In this document: positions 17,514-27,175 of the stretch, piece after piece | Layout: each line of letters starts with the position of its first letter | How positions within the stretch are numbered: the first letter of the stretch is position 1 | DNA from: Streptomyces hyaluromycini | GTDB lineage: Bacteria > Actinomycetota > Actinomycetes > Streptomycetales > Streptomycetaceae | DNA length: 64,000 nucleotides | Direction: 5' to 3' | Assembly: GCF_002217755.1 (NCBI RefSeq) | Contig: NZ_BCFL01000017.1 | Coordinates: 186,001-250,000 of the forward strand | Position numbers and translations under genes: made by a program | Notes under the pieces: model-generated | Database searches by the model: none | Told to the model about the DNA's origin: nothing | Seen by the model: only the letters and a program-made list of their open reading frames with translations

Positions 17514-20500
17514 GTGGCGGAGGGGTAGGCGGCGCACAGTGCGTGCCAGCGGGAGGTCTGTTCGGGGGTGGACCTGCCGCGGAGTCGGGCGAGTTTGAGG
17601 AGGTTGGCCTCGGCGGCGCTGCCCAGGGTCCGTGCCTCGGCGAGGTAGTGGTCGTCGAGCAGGGCCTCGACCTCGGTGTCGCTCTGGACGGGGTCGATCC
17701 GGGCGGCGAGCTGGGCCATGGTGCGGTAGGAGCCCTGGAGCAGGAACGGCGGTTCGAGGCGGTCGGTGTCCTCCTGGGCGGCGGAGGCGATGTAGGCGCT
17801 GTTGACGGCCAGGACGGTCCGCTGGACTCGGCGCAGGTGAGTGAGAGTCGCCAGTACTCGGTCCAGGTCCTGCACCGGGTGGGTGAGCTGGTCGGCCTGT
17901 GCGCCCGGGTCGCCGGCGGCCAGGGCGGTCAGCAGGCCGAGGTCGGCCGGGCCGGTTCCGGCGAGGGGGGCCAGCACCGGGTTGGCGGCGAGGGCGTTCT
18001 CCAGGAAGGAGAGGGCGAACAGTTCCTGGTGGCCGGTGAGCACCTCGCCGAGGTTCCAGACGTCGGCGCGGTTGGCGAGCATGTCGGGGATCTGGAAGCG
18101 CTGCCCGTTCGCGGTGTGGGGGTTGCCCGCGAGGCAGACGGCGAAACGGCGCCCGCGCAGGTCGAAGCTGCGGGCGACGCCGTCGCTGACGGCCTCGACG
18201 CGGCGCTGCGCGTCGCACAGCGGGATGAACTTCTGGAGCAGTTCGGCCGAGACGTGCTGGATGTCGTCGAGGTGGAGGAGGACGTTGCTGCCTGCCTCCA
18301 GAGCGAAGACGATCTTCTCGACCTCGCGGCGGGCCGCCGCGTCGGGGGCGCGGTCCGGGTCGAGTGAGGTGGTGCCGGTGCCGAGCGCGGGACCGTCGAC
18401 GCGGACCATGAGCAGGCCGAGGCGGTCGGCGACGTATTCCAGCAGGGTGGTCTTGCCGTAGCCGGGCGGGGAGAGGAGCAGCAGCAGGCCGCTGTGGTCG
18501 GTGGGGACGGCGGTGGTGTCGAGTGTGCCGACCGTGCCCAGCTGCTTGGCCAGGTTGTCGCCGACCAGGGGGAGGTAGACCCGGTCGATGAGCTGGTTGC
18601 GGACGAAGCCGGCGAGCGGGCGGGGGCGGTGGTCGTCCAGGCGCAGCCGGGCCCGCTCGGCGGCCAGGACGTCCGCGCGCTGTCGCTGGAAGGCTCGGAA
18701 GGCCGGGGCTCGCACCTCCCGGAACGTCCGTGCCCGGTGCGGGAGTTCGTCGATGCGTACGGTCAGCCGGCCCTCGTGGACGCGGGGGTGGGTGCCGAGG
18801 AGGCCGTCGACGGTCTCGCCGACGGGCGCGGTGATCTCGTAGCGCGGCAGGTCGGGTGCGCACAGGTGCGCCACGGCCTCCGGCACGCCCTCGCCGTCGT
18901 CCACATAGGTGTCCGCGTACGAGCCCAGCCAGGCGGCCGCGAGTTGGTGCCGTGCGGGCAGGTCGGTGTCGAGCGCGGCCAGGTCCGCGGTGAGGAGGGG
19001 GGCGGCGGCGGTGTGGCGGAAGCCGTCGAGGAGGGTGCGCGCGGCGATGCCGGTGGCGAATCCGTCGTGCGGGTCGGCGAGTTCCGCCTGGAGGTAGTCG
19101 CCCGCCCGCGGCGCCGGGGGCAGGCCGGTGGCGGCGGTGAACTCGGTTACCGCGTCGGTGAGTTCGGCCGCGAGGTCGGAGGAAGCAGTCGCCGCGCCGG
19201 CGGGGCCGAAGTGGACGCGGGCCAGCGCCAGGGAGCGGGCGCGGCGCTGCCAGGCGGCCCGCTGGGCGTCGGTCGCGCCGTGGGCCCAGAACAGCTGGGC
19301 GGTGGCGCGCACCTCGGCGGGGTGCTGCAACAGGCCCGCGCCGGCCCGCAGCCGCAGCAGCGCGTCGAGGATGGCCGCAGCGTCGTGGTCGTGGACGCCG
19401 CGCTCGTACCCCTCGTCGTAGCCCCGCTCGGCCGCGCGGCGGACCTGGTCGAGCAGCGGTTCACCCGGTTCACCGGTGGCCGTGGACAGCAGCGAGGCGG
19501 CCAGGTACTCGGCGCGGTAGAGCGTCGGTGACTCGCTGACCAGGGGCTGTGTCCAGAACTCGCGGCCGGCCAGCAGCTCGGGGAGGCCGACGGACCGGCG
19601 GTAGCCGGTTCCGGTGACGACGAAGGCCAGGCCGTCGCCGTCCGGCTGGAGGGTGAGTTCCACCGGTTCGCGGCGGACGGCGAAGCGGTGGCGGCCGAGG
19701 CGGACGGTGGCGCCGCCGTCCTCGGACAGGTCGGCCCGGTCGCGCAGCTCGCGCAGGGCGGTGCGGACGGCGCCGAGCAGGCCGTCCTCCAGTTCCTGGG
19801 CGCGCACCTGGTCGTCGAGGTCGCGCAGCTCCCCGGCGGCGGCGCGGATGCGCAGCGCCATCGGGTCGGCGGCCTGCGCGGCGTGAATGTCGACCGCCGA
19901 GCCGAGCCCGGCGAGCCTGCGGCGCAGCGCGTCCAGGGCCCGCCGGGCGGAGGCGGCGGTCCGGTCGGCGCGGGCGGCGGCCTCGTCCAGCAGGGTCTGG
20001 CGGCGGGCGGCGAACGCCTGCCGGATCTCCTCCCGGCGCAGGGCCAGGTCGGCGGCGAGGTCCTCGGCCTCGGCGAAGCGGGCCTCCAGCGCGTCCACCC
20101 GCAGCAGCAGGCGGGCGAGCTGGTCGTCGCAGGCGGCCGGGGTGTCGGCGGCGGACAGGGCGGCGGTCGTCGCCTGGGCGAGCAGCGCCGACTCGGCGGC
20201 GTGCGCGGCGCGGTGCTCGGCGTCGAGCAGGGCGCGGCGGCGGGTCGTCAGCACCGCCCGGGCCCGGTTGACCGCCGCCAGGACCTCGCCGATGGCCAGC
20301 AGTACGGCCGTTCCCGCACCCGGATCGGCATCGGCCGCGCCGGTGACCAGGTCGGTGACGGTGGCCAGGGCGTCCGCCTGCTCGGTGAGGCGGTCGGCGA
20401 GCCGTGCGGCCTCGGCGGCGGTGGCGATCGAGGCGGCTTCCCCGGCGGCGTGCCGCGCGGCGGCGAGGGGGGCGGCGAAGGCGTCGGGACCGGCGAAGAA

Positions 20501-22252
20501 GGCGAAGGCGCGCTCGGTCGCCGCGGCGAGCTCGGCGGCCAGGTCGGCCTCGACCCGCTCCAGTGCGGCCAGGTCGAGCTGGGGCAGTTCGCGCAGTGTG
20601 CGGGTGCGGCCCTGGGCCCGGCGCAGTTCGGCGAGGAGTACGGTCCAGGCGTCCGCGTCGGCGGGCGGTTCGCCGTGGGAGCGGCGGACCAGCGCGGCGG
20701 CCTCCGCACGCGCCTCGTCCAGCGCCTGCGCGGCGCGGGCGGCGAGCTGGCGGACCCTGGCCTGCTCGGCGGCCAACTGCTCGGCGGCGTCCCGCAGTTC
20801 GGTGAGCGGTTCGAGCAGGCCGGTGTCGGCCAGCCAGTAGTGGCGGTCCGCCGCCTTGGCGCAGGCGTCGAGGATCAGCTCAGGGGATGCCGTCGTCCGG
20901 TTCTCCTGTGCGGCGGCGGTCGCGCTGCGGACCACGTCCAGGCAGTCGGCGATGCCTCCGACCAGGTCGGCGTTGCCGATCCGGGCCAGCGGGCCGTCGC
21001 CGACCGGCTGGGCGGCGGCGTACTCGGCGGACTGGAAAGGGGTCTGCCACAGCTGGAGTTCGTGCGTGCGCACGGGCTCGTGGTCCGGTCTGAGCAGGAC
21101 GAGGGTGCCGTCCGGCAGCAGGGCGTACGCCGCGCCCTGCAGGGCGCTAGCGGCCTCGCGGCGGACGGTGTTCCATGGCAGCAGCAGGACCTGGGCACGG
21201 CCCGGCCGGCGCAGGACGTAGAGCAGGTCCTCGCCGTTGGGTGAGGGGAGCACCGCGTCGAAGCGCAGCTCGTCCGCGGCGGAACCGGCGCCCGCATCGG
21301 CGGCAGCGCCTCCCGCGCCGCCGCCGATGCGGAAGGCCCGATGACTTCCGTCCGCCAGCTCGTAGCCGCCGGGGAAGATCAGGCCCTGTTCGGCGGGCAG
21401 CAGCCTGGCACCGCGGCCGACGGAGTCCTGGCGGCGCACCGAACCGGTACGGGTGTTGACGACCAGGTAGCGGTCCGCCGGTTCGTTGTAGGGGCGGATC
21501 CGCAGGAGCAGCAGGGGGCCGGTCGCGGCGTAGGCGACCGTGGCGTCGGCCAGACTCTGCAGCGGTTCGTCGACCGCTTCCTGGAACAGCGGCCGGTCGC
21601 CGGGGTGTGCCCGGACCGTGAGGCTGCCGCCGGTGGTGGCGACCGAGACCGCGCCCTCGCCGCCTTCGATCAGGATCCTGCCGTCCGCGTGGTGCTCGCG
21701 TCCGGTGGTCGTCCACGGCAACTCGGAGACGGGCGGCTGCGGCAGGTCGCGTTCACCGTGGTTGCCCAGGTACTCGACCCGGTCCGCCGCCAACTGCCAG
21801 CTCAGGACCCGTAGATCGCCCTCGTTCTCGCCGGTGCGGAACACGGCGAGCAGCCGCCCCGACGCCGTACGCCGCAGATCGGTGAGGCGCGCGTCCCGGT
21901 AGTAGCGCAGCAGCTCGGCCAGGTCGCGGTGGAACCGCTCGTCGTCGAGCAGGCCGGGGACCTTCTCGGGCCCCAGGGCCGAGCCGTCCGGGGTGTGCAG
22001 CGACAGCAGGCCCGCGTCGAGGCCGGGCGCCGAGGTCCCCAGCAGGAGGACGTCGGGCCGTACGGCGACCACGCCGCATGCGGTGCCCTCGCCGCCGGTG
22101 CGCGGCCGGGCCGAGCCCGCCAGCTCCAGCGGGCGGGAGCCGAAGGCGTCCTGTCGCCGGGAGTTCAGCGAGGCGGCCTGTCGGCCGAGTTCCGCGGCGC
22201 GGTCGGCGAGCCTTGCCCGCAGGATCTGGTAGGTGCCGTCCTCGACGCCCAT
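17510..22252 (-). CDS. Large AAA ATPase, DUF3686-type (DNA repair ATPase-like)
   Basis: 1580 residues from ATG 22252. The first half is beta-rich with an internally repeated look, then a long Ala/Glu/Arg coiled coil spans roughly residues 480-850. The AAA module is near the C terminus: Walker A PPGYGKTT around residue 1267 and Walker B LLHLDDIQHV about 60 residues later. I assign it to the DUF3686 family, often called DNA repair ATPase without proof. Downstream of flotillin and a YqiJ-like protein on the same strand, it is probably the soluble motor of a membrane microdomain system. The convergent PucR gene ends within it by tandem duplication. Function is inferred from context only. Confidence 0.82.
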   Translation of the reverse strand: MGVEDGTYQILRARLADRAAELGRQAASLNSRRQDAFGSRPLELAGSARPRTGGEGTACGVVAVRPDVLLLGTSAPGLDAGLLSLHTPDGSALGPEKVPGLLDDERFHRDLAELLRYYRDARLTDLRRTASGRLLAVFRTGENEGDLRVLSWQLAADRVEYLGNHGERDLPQPPVSELPWTTTGREHHADGRILIEGGEGAVSVATTGGSLTVRAHPGDRPLFQEAVDEPLQSLADATVAYAATGPLLLLRIRPYNEPADRYLVVNTRTGSVRRQDSVGRGARLLPAEQGLIFPGGYELADGSHRAFRIGGGAGGAAADAGAGSAADELRFDAVLPSPNGEDLLYVLRRPGRAQVLLLPWNTVRREAASALQGAAYALLPDGTLVLLRPDHEPVRTHELQLWQTPFQSAEYAAAQPVGDGPLARIGNADLVGGIADCLDVVRSATAAAQENRTTASPELILDACAKAADRHYWLADTGLLEPLTELRDAAEQLAAEQARVRQLAARAAQALDEARAEAAALVRRSHGEPPADADAWTVLLAELRRAQGRTRTLRELPQLDLAALERVEADLAAELAAATERAFAFFAGPDAFAAPLAAARHAAGEAASIATAAEAARLADRLTEQADALATVTDLVTGAADADPGAGTAVLLAIGEVLAAVNRARAVLTTRRRALLDAEHRAAHAAESALLAQATTAALSAADTPAACDDQLARLLLRVDALEARFAEAEDLAADLALRREEIRQAFAARRQTLLDEAAARADRTAASARRALDALRRRLAGLGSAVDIHAAQAADPMALRIRAAAGELRDLDDQVRAQELEDGLLGAVRTALRELRDRADLSEDGGATVRLGRHRFAVRREPVELTLQPDGDGLAFVVTGTGYRRSVGLPELLAGREFWTQPLVSESPTLYRAEYLAASLLSTATGEPGEPLLDQVRRAAERGYDEGYERGVHDHDAAAILDALLRLRAGAGLLQHPAEVRATAQLFWAHGATDAQRAAWQRRARSLALARVHFGPAGAATASSDLAAELTDAVTEFTAATGLPPAPRAGDYLQAELADPHDGFATGIAARTLLDGFRHTAAAPLLTADLAALDTDLPARHQLAAAWLGSYADTYVDDGEGVPEAVAHLCAPDLPRYEITAPVGETVDGLLGTHPRVHEGRLTVRIDELPHRARTFREVRAPAFRAFQRQRADVLAAERARLRLDDHRPRPLAGFVRNQLIDRVYLPLVGDNLAKQLGTVGTLDTTAVPTDHSGLLLLLSPPGYGKTTLLEYVADRLGLLMVRVDGPALGTGTTSLDPDRAPDAAARREVEKIVFALEAGSNVLLHLDDIQHVSAELLQKFIPLCDAQRRVEAVSDGVARSFDLRGRRFAVCLAGNPHTANGQRFQIPDMLANRADVWNLGEVLTGHQELFALSFLENALAANPVLAPLAGTGPADLGLLTALAAGDPGAQADQLTHPVQDLDRVLATLTHLRRVQRTVLAVNSAYIASAAQEDTDRLEPPFLLQGSYRTMAQLAARIDPVQSDTEVEALLDDHYLAEARTLGSAAEANLLKLARLRGRSTPEQTSRWHALCAAYPSAT

Positions 22253-22274
22253 GGTTGCTTTCCGTTCCTCCTGG

Positions 22275-22555
22275 CCGCGTTGCGTCGTCGGTCGTCTGCG
22301 GCGCCGTTGTGGCTGGTCGCGCCCGCGCGGCGGCAGCCGCATATCATTACAGCCCCGCGCCCCTTACGGGGCGCTGTCGTGATCGCGCTATTTCGCTGAA
22401 CCGTTGCCGCGTTGCGCCGTCGATTGTCTGCGGCACCGTTGTGGCTGGTCGCGCCCGCGCGGCGGCAGCCGCATATCAATACAGCCTCGCGCCCCTTCGG
22501 GGGCGCCTTCGTTCGAGGGCGCCCCCGTCGTCGCGCTATTTGGCTGAACCGTTGG
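22275..22555. repeat. Duplicated intergenic repeat carrying a copy of the flotillin gene tail
   Basis: Two direct copies, about 130-150 bp each, fill the flotillin-ATPase gap (22275-22406 and 22407-22552). Each has the core GCGGCGCCGTTGTGGCTGGT (variant in copy 2) and ends in a GCGCCCC...GGGGCGC hairpin. At 22386-22405 the last flotillin codons (N-G-S-A-K-stop on the minus strand) occur again, so the duplication unit began inside the flotillin gene. Related copies occur at 34337-34411 and, truncated, at 51726-51772. Confidence 0.88.
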
Positions 22556-24563
22556 CGAGCTGTACGGGGTCGACCGGCGCGGTGCCGTCGGCCGCCTGTC
22601 CGCCCAGCAGCTTCATCAGCAGGGCCAGGTTCCACGGGCCGCCGGCCGCCAGTGAGCGCAGTACCTCCGTCGCGTCGCCGCTGAAGCTCTTCTCGCCGTT
22701 CAGCCAGTCCGCCCCGAGGGCCTGCACCGTCTCCGAGCCCTGTACCGCGCCGTCGATGGCCTTGCCGAAGGACACCGCACCGACCAGCCGCTCCAGAAAC
22801 ACGCTGTCGCCGCCGACGATGTCGATGTCCGCGCTCTCCAGTCCGGCGGCCAGCACCGCCGCCTGGGCCTCGGCCACCTTGCTCTGGACCTCCAGCGCGG
22901 CCATCCGGACCTCCTTGTCCGCGGCCAGCCGCAGCCGGAACTCCTCGTGGGTCCGGGACACCTCGTCCAGCGCGGCCATCGCCGCCGCCTTCTCCTTGAG
23001 ACCGGCGGCCTCGCCGAGGAGCCGCTCCCGGATGCCCGCCGCCTCCGCGTTCGCCTTGCTCTGAGCGACCGCGGCCTCGGCGAACCCGACCTTCTCGACG
23101 GCCTCCGCCTTCTCCTTCAGACCCGCGGCCTCGCCCTCAAGCCGGGCCCGCACGCCGGCCGCCTCGGCCATGGCCTGCCGCTCCGCCACTTCCGCCTGGG
23201 CCAGGCCGGCCGCCCCGGCCAGGGCGCGCTCGCCCTCCGCCCGGCGCATGTCGGCGGCGGCCTCCAGCTCCGCGCGCTTCTGCCCGGCCTCGGCCAGCAC
23301 CAGCTGCTCCCTGGCCCGCAGGTGCGCGGCCTGCTCGGCGGCCTCGGCCGCCTTGATGTCCTTGACCAGCTGCTCCTGCGCCTCCGCCTCGGCGGCGATG
23401 ATCACGGTCTGCCGGGTGCGCTCGGCCTCCTGGACGACCCGGACCCGCTTGATCTCCTCTTCCTGCTCCGCGACCGTGCGGTCCACCGCGATGCGTTCGC
23501 GCACCACGTCGGCCACGCTCCGGCGCTCCACCTCGACCTGCTTCTCCTTCTCCGCCCGGGCGAGCTCGACCTCCCGCTCCCGGTTGACGACCTCCAGCAG
23601 CCGGTCCTTCTCGATGCGCTCGCTCTCGACCGCGAGGACCCGCTCCCGGTTCTTCTCGGCGACCGCGATCTCCCGCACCTGGTTCTCCCGCTGGACGCCG
23701 AGCAGTTCCTCGGTCCGCAGCAGGGCGCTGTGCGCCTTGAGCCGCTCCTCCTCCTGGACCTGCGCGGTGGCCGCCTCCTCCTGGGCGCGCAGGGTCTCGA
23801 TGCCCTTGCGCTGCCGGATCTCCGCCTCCGCGCGCCGCCGCTCCAGCTCAAGGACGGCCTCGCGCGCGTCCACGTTCTGGCGGGTGATCTCCATCTCCTC
23901 GTTGCGCTGGAAGTCGTTGGTGCGGATGTGCTCCAGCGCCGTCAGTTCGGTGATCTTCCGGATGCCCTGGGCGTCCAGGATGTTGGACGCGTCGAGCTGG
24001 TTCAGCGGGGTCTGTTCGAGGTGGTCGATCGCGGCGTCCTCAAGGTGGTAGCCGTTCAGGTCGGTACCGATGGCCGCGACGATGCGGTCCCTGAACTCCT
24101 CGCGCTTGGTGTAGAGGTCGGCGAAGTCGAGCTGCTTGCCGACCGTCCGCAGCGCCTCGGCGAACTTCGCGCTGAACAGGTTCTGCAGGGTCTCCTGGTG
24201 GCTGGCCCGCTCCGTGCCGATCGCCTGGGCGACCTTGACGACGTCCTCCACCGTCTTGTTGACCCGCACGAAGAACGTGATCTGGATGTCGGCACGGATG
24301 TTGTCCTTGCAGATCATGCCCTCCCGCCCGGTGCGGATGATCTCGATGGTCTTCACCGAGATGTCCATGACCTCCGCCCGGTGCATCATCGGCAGCACCA
24401 GGGCACCGGTGAAGGTGACGTCGACGCTCTTGGGCCGGGAGACGATCAGGGCCTCGCCCTGGACCACCTTGCGGAACAGCCGGCCGAAGAGCAGCAGCGT
24501 GCCCAGGCCGATGAGCAGCAGGACGGCGACGAGCACGCCGATTCCGATAGTGACGACAGACAT
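22536..24563 (-). CDS. Flotillin / SPFH-domain membrane protein (YqiK-like)
   Basis: 675 residues. One N-terminal membrane segment (about 4-27, GIGVLVAVLLLIGLGTLLLF) is followed by an SPFH/band-7 domain (about 30-230; VVQGEALIVSRPKS, DIQITFFVRVNKTV) and a very long Glu/Ala/Arg coiled coil to about residue 570. The C-terminal stretch SADIDIVGGDSVFLERLVGA is typical of flotillin 1/YqiK. Flotillins organise membrane microdomains. It is preceded 87 bp upstream by a YqiJ-like membrane protein and followed by the DUF3686 ATPase, forming a three-gene unit. Confidence 0.93.
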   Translation of the reverse strand: MSVVTIGIGVLVAVLLLIGLGTLLLFGRLFRKVVQGEALIVSRPKSVDVTFTGALVLPMMHRAEVMDISVKTIEIIRTGREGMICKDNIRADIQITFFVRVNKTVEDVVKVAQAIGTERASHQETLQNLFSAKFAEALRTVGKQLDFADLYTKREEFRDRIVAAIGTDLNGYHLEDAAIDHLEQTPLNQLDASNILDAQGIRKITELTALEHIRTNDFQRNEEMEITRQNVDAREAVLELERRRAEAEIRQRKGIETLRAQEEAATAQVQEEERLKAHSALLRTEELLGVQRENQVREIAVAEKNRERVLAVESERIEKDRLLEVVNREREVELARAEKEKQVEVERRSVADVVRERIAVDRTVAEQEEEIKRVRVVQEAERTRQTVIIAAEAEAQEQLVKDIKAAEAAEQAAHLRAREQLVLAEAGQKRAELEAAADMRRAEGERALAGAAGLAQAEVAERQAMAEAAGVRARLEGEAAGLKEKAEAVEKVGFAEAAVAQSKANAEAAGIRERLLGEAAGLKEKAAAMAALDEVSRTHEEFRLRLAADKEVRMAALEVQSKVAEAQAAVLAAGLESADIDIVGGDSVFLERLVGAVSFGKAIDGAVQGSETVQALGADWLNGEKSFSGDATEVLRSLAAGGPWNLALLMKLLGGQAADGTAPVDPVQLANGSAK

Positions 24564-24650
24564 GGCTGTTCCCTTGGACGACCTTGCCGTGGATGGATGA
24601 GAGAACGACGGGCGTGCGGAACGCCCTGACGAGCGCGGGGTGTTGTCGCG

Positions 24651-25289
24651 TCAGCCGGAGGCAGGCACCGCGGGCATGACCCAGAAGTACTCGCCCGCGT
24701 CGTCGTAGTCGTAGATGAGTGCCGACGCCCCGGTGCGGAGCACGCCGCCCGGCCCTGCCGCGTCGTCGAGGCTCTGCCGGACCTGTACGACCGCGGAGGA
24801 GCCGTCGGCCGCACGGACCTCGGCCTGTCCGAAGTCGGGGCCGACCCGTCCGGTGCGGATCACGCAGCCGAGGCCGACGAAGTCCCGGCGCGAGGGCGGC
24901 GGGGCGGGGGCCGGCATCAGCCGCCGCAACGGCCACGCGAGCAGCCGCGCCCCCGCCCACCCGCCGGCCAGGGCGGCCGGCAGCAGCACTCCCCCGTGAC
25001 CGCTGCCGAACACGACCCGGCCGCTGAGCGCGCTGAACCAGGCGAAGGCGACCACCAGCGACACCGCCACGGTGATCGGTACCCCGCCCAGGCCCAGCAC
25101 CTTCTGCAGTCCCCCGTGGCCATGGCGTCCCCCGCCATGCCCGTGGCCGTGGCCGTGGTGTCCTCCGCGCGCCCCATGGAAGTGGGCACCCCCCAGGAGC
25201 ACCAGCAGCCAGTAGACCGCCACCACGAAGAGCGCGAAGCTGAAGACCACGGTCGGAAACGCCGTGACCGCCCCCAGAAAGTCCCCCAC
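24651..25289 (-). CDS. YqiJ-like membrane protein with C-terminal OB fold
   Basis: 212 residues from GTG 25289. Two or three membrane segments (FPTVVFSFALFVVAVYWLLV, ITVAVSLVVAFAWFSAL, LLPAALAGGWAGARLLAW) flank a cytoplasmic or periplasmic His/Gly-rich loop (HGHGHGHGGGRHGHGG) that could bind metal. The C-terminal DFVGLGCVIRTGRVG...GQAEV is the OB-fold (NfeD-like) seen in YqiJ. YqiJ/NfeD proteins pair with flotillins, and this gene is the first of the operon. It is divergent from the Ser/Thr kinase gene at 25558. Confidence 0.83.
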   Translation of the reverse strand: MGDFLGAVTAFPTVVFSFALFVVAVYWLLVLLGGAHFHGARGGHHGHGHGHGGGRHGHGGLQKVLGLGGVPITVAVSLVVAFAWFSALSGRVVFGSGHGGVLLPAALAGGWAGARLLAWPLRRLMPAPAPPPSRRDFVGLGCVIRTGRVGPDFGQAEVRAADGSSAVVQVRQSLDDAAGPGGVLRTGASALIYDYDDAGEYFWVMPAVPASG

Positions 25290-25557
25290 TGCACTCGCCC
25301 GCCTCTGCAGATCCCCCGACGGCCACGCTTCGTGTGCCGCAGGCGCAAGGGTGACACCGCGCCAACGACAGCGCAGTGCATGATCCCGGAAGTCTCGGCG
25401 GCCCTTTCACGTCCCGGATCAGCTCACACGCCAGTGCGGATTCGCGGTCGGTCGCCGTCCGTCCGCCAGTAGAGTGGGGAGGCTGCGGCAACCCACCAAC
25501 ATCCGTCCTCTCACCGGGACATGGCCGACAGCGGTCGAGTCGTCTCACTGTGTGAGG

Positions 25558-26841
25558 ATGAAGGAACAGGTGCTGATAGCGGGCCGGTACCGGCTGAAGA
25601 CCGCCATCGGGCGAGGCGCGATGGGCGAGGTCTGGCGGGCCTACGACGAGATGTCCGGCAGACCGGTGGCGGTCAAGCTCCTGCTCGCCCAGCACACCGA
25701 CCCCACCGCCGCCGCCCGCTTCCGCCTGGAGGCCCAGACCGCGGGCCGGCTCCGGCACCCCAACGTGGTCGGCGTCGTCGACTTCGGCGAGCAGGAGGGC
25801 CGCCTGTTCCTGGTGATGGAGCTGGTCGAGGGCGACAGTCTGCACCGCGTGCTCGCCCAGATGGGAACCCTGCCGGCCGAGGAGGTGGCCCGCATCGCCG
25901 CGCAGGCGGCCGCCGGGCTCGCCGTCGCACACGAACAGGGCATCGTGCACCGCGACATCAAACCCGGCAACCTCCTCCTCGACGCCGTCGGATCCGTGAA
26001 GATCGGTGACTTCGGTATCGCCCGCTTCATGGACGACCCGGGTGGCGCACTCACCGCGACCGGTCAGATCGTCGGGACCAGCCTGTACATCGCCCCCGAG
26101 CGTGCCCTCGGTCAGCCCGCCGGACCGCCGTCCGACGTCTACTCGCTCGGCTGCGTGCTCTACCAGCTCCTCACCGGACAGCCGCCGTTCCACGCCGACA
26201 GCCCGATCGCCGTCCTCCACCACCACCTCGACACGGCCCCCGTGCCGCCGCGCGAGCTGGGCGTCGGGCTGCCGCCCGCTTTCGAGAACTACCTGCTCGG
26301 TCTCCTCGCCAAGCGGCCCGAGGACCGCCCCACGGCGCGGCAGACGGCCGAATGGTTCGCCGCAGGCTCCTGGCGGGGACGTCCCGAGCCGCTCCCGGCA
26401 GCCGCGCCGCGCCCCGGGCCGGAGCCGCGTACCAACACCTCCGGGGAGCTCGCGGAGGCGTGGCCCGGAACGAACGCACCCCCCGGCTCCGTCACCACCT
26501 ACGCCTTCCCGTCCGCCGCCGGCGGCACCGCTCCGGCCCACCGGGCGCGGCGTCGTCAGCGAACGGGAGGCCGGGCCTTCGGCGGCGTACGGCGGTCGAG
26601 GGCGGTGGGCGCCGTCGCGGCCGTGGTGGTCTTCCTCGCGGCGCTGCTGGTCGGCATCGCGTGGTTCTCCCCCGACCACAGCTCGGCGGACACACCGCCG
26701 ACCGATCCGCCCAGCGCCACGAACCCGGCGGCCACGCCCTCGGCCCTGACCCCTCCGCCGACCGGCGGCGGCAACGGCCCGGACAAGCAGCAGGACCCCA
26801 AGAAGGGGAAGAACAAGCGCGGCGAGGACGAGAAGGACTGA
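25558..26841 (+). CDS. Transmembrane Ser/Thr protein kinase (PknB-type)
   Basis: 427 residues. Kinase motifs are intact: Gly-rich loop IGRGAMGEV at 17-25, catalytic Lys 40 (VAVK), Glu 58, HRD at 131-133, DFG at 151-153 and APE in YIAPER. A Pro/Gly-rich juxtamembrane linker leads to one membrane segment near residues 355-375 (VGAVAAVVVFLAALLVGIAW), and a short Pro/Thr-rich outside tail without PASTA repeats. ATG 25558 is preferred; GTG 25552 is two codons upstream. It is divergent from the YqiJ-flotillin operon, so its substrate might be that system, but this is speculation. Confidence 0.93.
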   Translation: MKEQVLIAGRYRLKTAIGRGAMGEVWRAYDEMSGRPVAVKLLLAQHTDPTAAARFRLEAQTAGRLRHPNVVGVVDFGEQEGRLFLVMELVEGDSLHRVLAQMGTLPAEEVARIAAQAAAGLAVAHEQGIVHRDIKPGNLLLDAVGSVKIGDFGIARFMDDPGGALTATGQIVGTSLYIAPERALGQPAGPPSDVYSLGCVLYQLLTGQPPFHADSPIAVLHHHLDTAPVPPRELGVGLPPAFENYLLGLLAKRPEDRPTARQTAEWFAAGSWRGRPEPLPAAAPRPGPEPRTNTSGELAEAWPGTNAPPGSVTTYAFPSAAGGTAPAHRARRRQRTGGRAFGGVRRSRAVGAVAAVVVFLAALLVGIAWFSPDHSSADTPPTDPPSATNPAATPSALTPPPTGGGNGPDKQQDPKKGKNKRGEDEKD

Positions 26842-27175
26842 TCCCGCGTCACACCGGACGCCGGAAGGCGACCGGCACGACGACGCCGGCGGCGGCAGAC
26901 ACCGGGCCCCGCCGCGCCGCCCCGCCGCCCCGCCGCCCCACCTCCCCGCCTCCCCGCCTCCCCGCCTCCCCGCCTCCCCGCCTCCCCGAGCGGCAGTGTG
27001 GCGGCGCGTGGAAAGGTCCGTACCGGTTGCGTCAAGGGTTGTAAAAACGCGGCGACTTGGGGCCGCCCAAGCGGTCGGAAGCTGAATTCGGCGGGCGTGC
27101 CGCGCGCCGCAGGAGGGCCGGGATCTGCGTCGCGCCGTCCGTGAGGCTCAACCCGATTGATTTCGGCTTCAGTTG
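26842..27175. other. Gap after the kinase gene with an 8-bp tandem repeat
   Basis: 334 bases without a gene. C-rich DNA includes six exact copies of the 8-bp unit CCTCCCCG at 26941-26988. The following 190 bases contain AT-richer stretches (TTGTAAAAACG near 27040) and lead into the annotated glucanase promoter. Confidence 0.7.
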
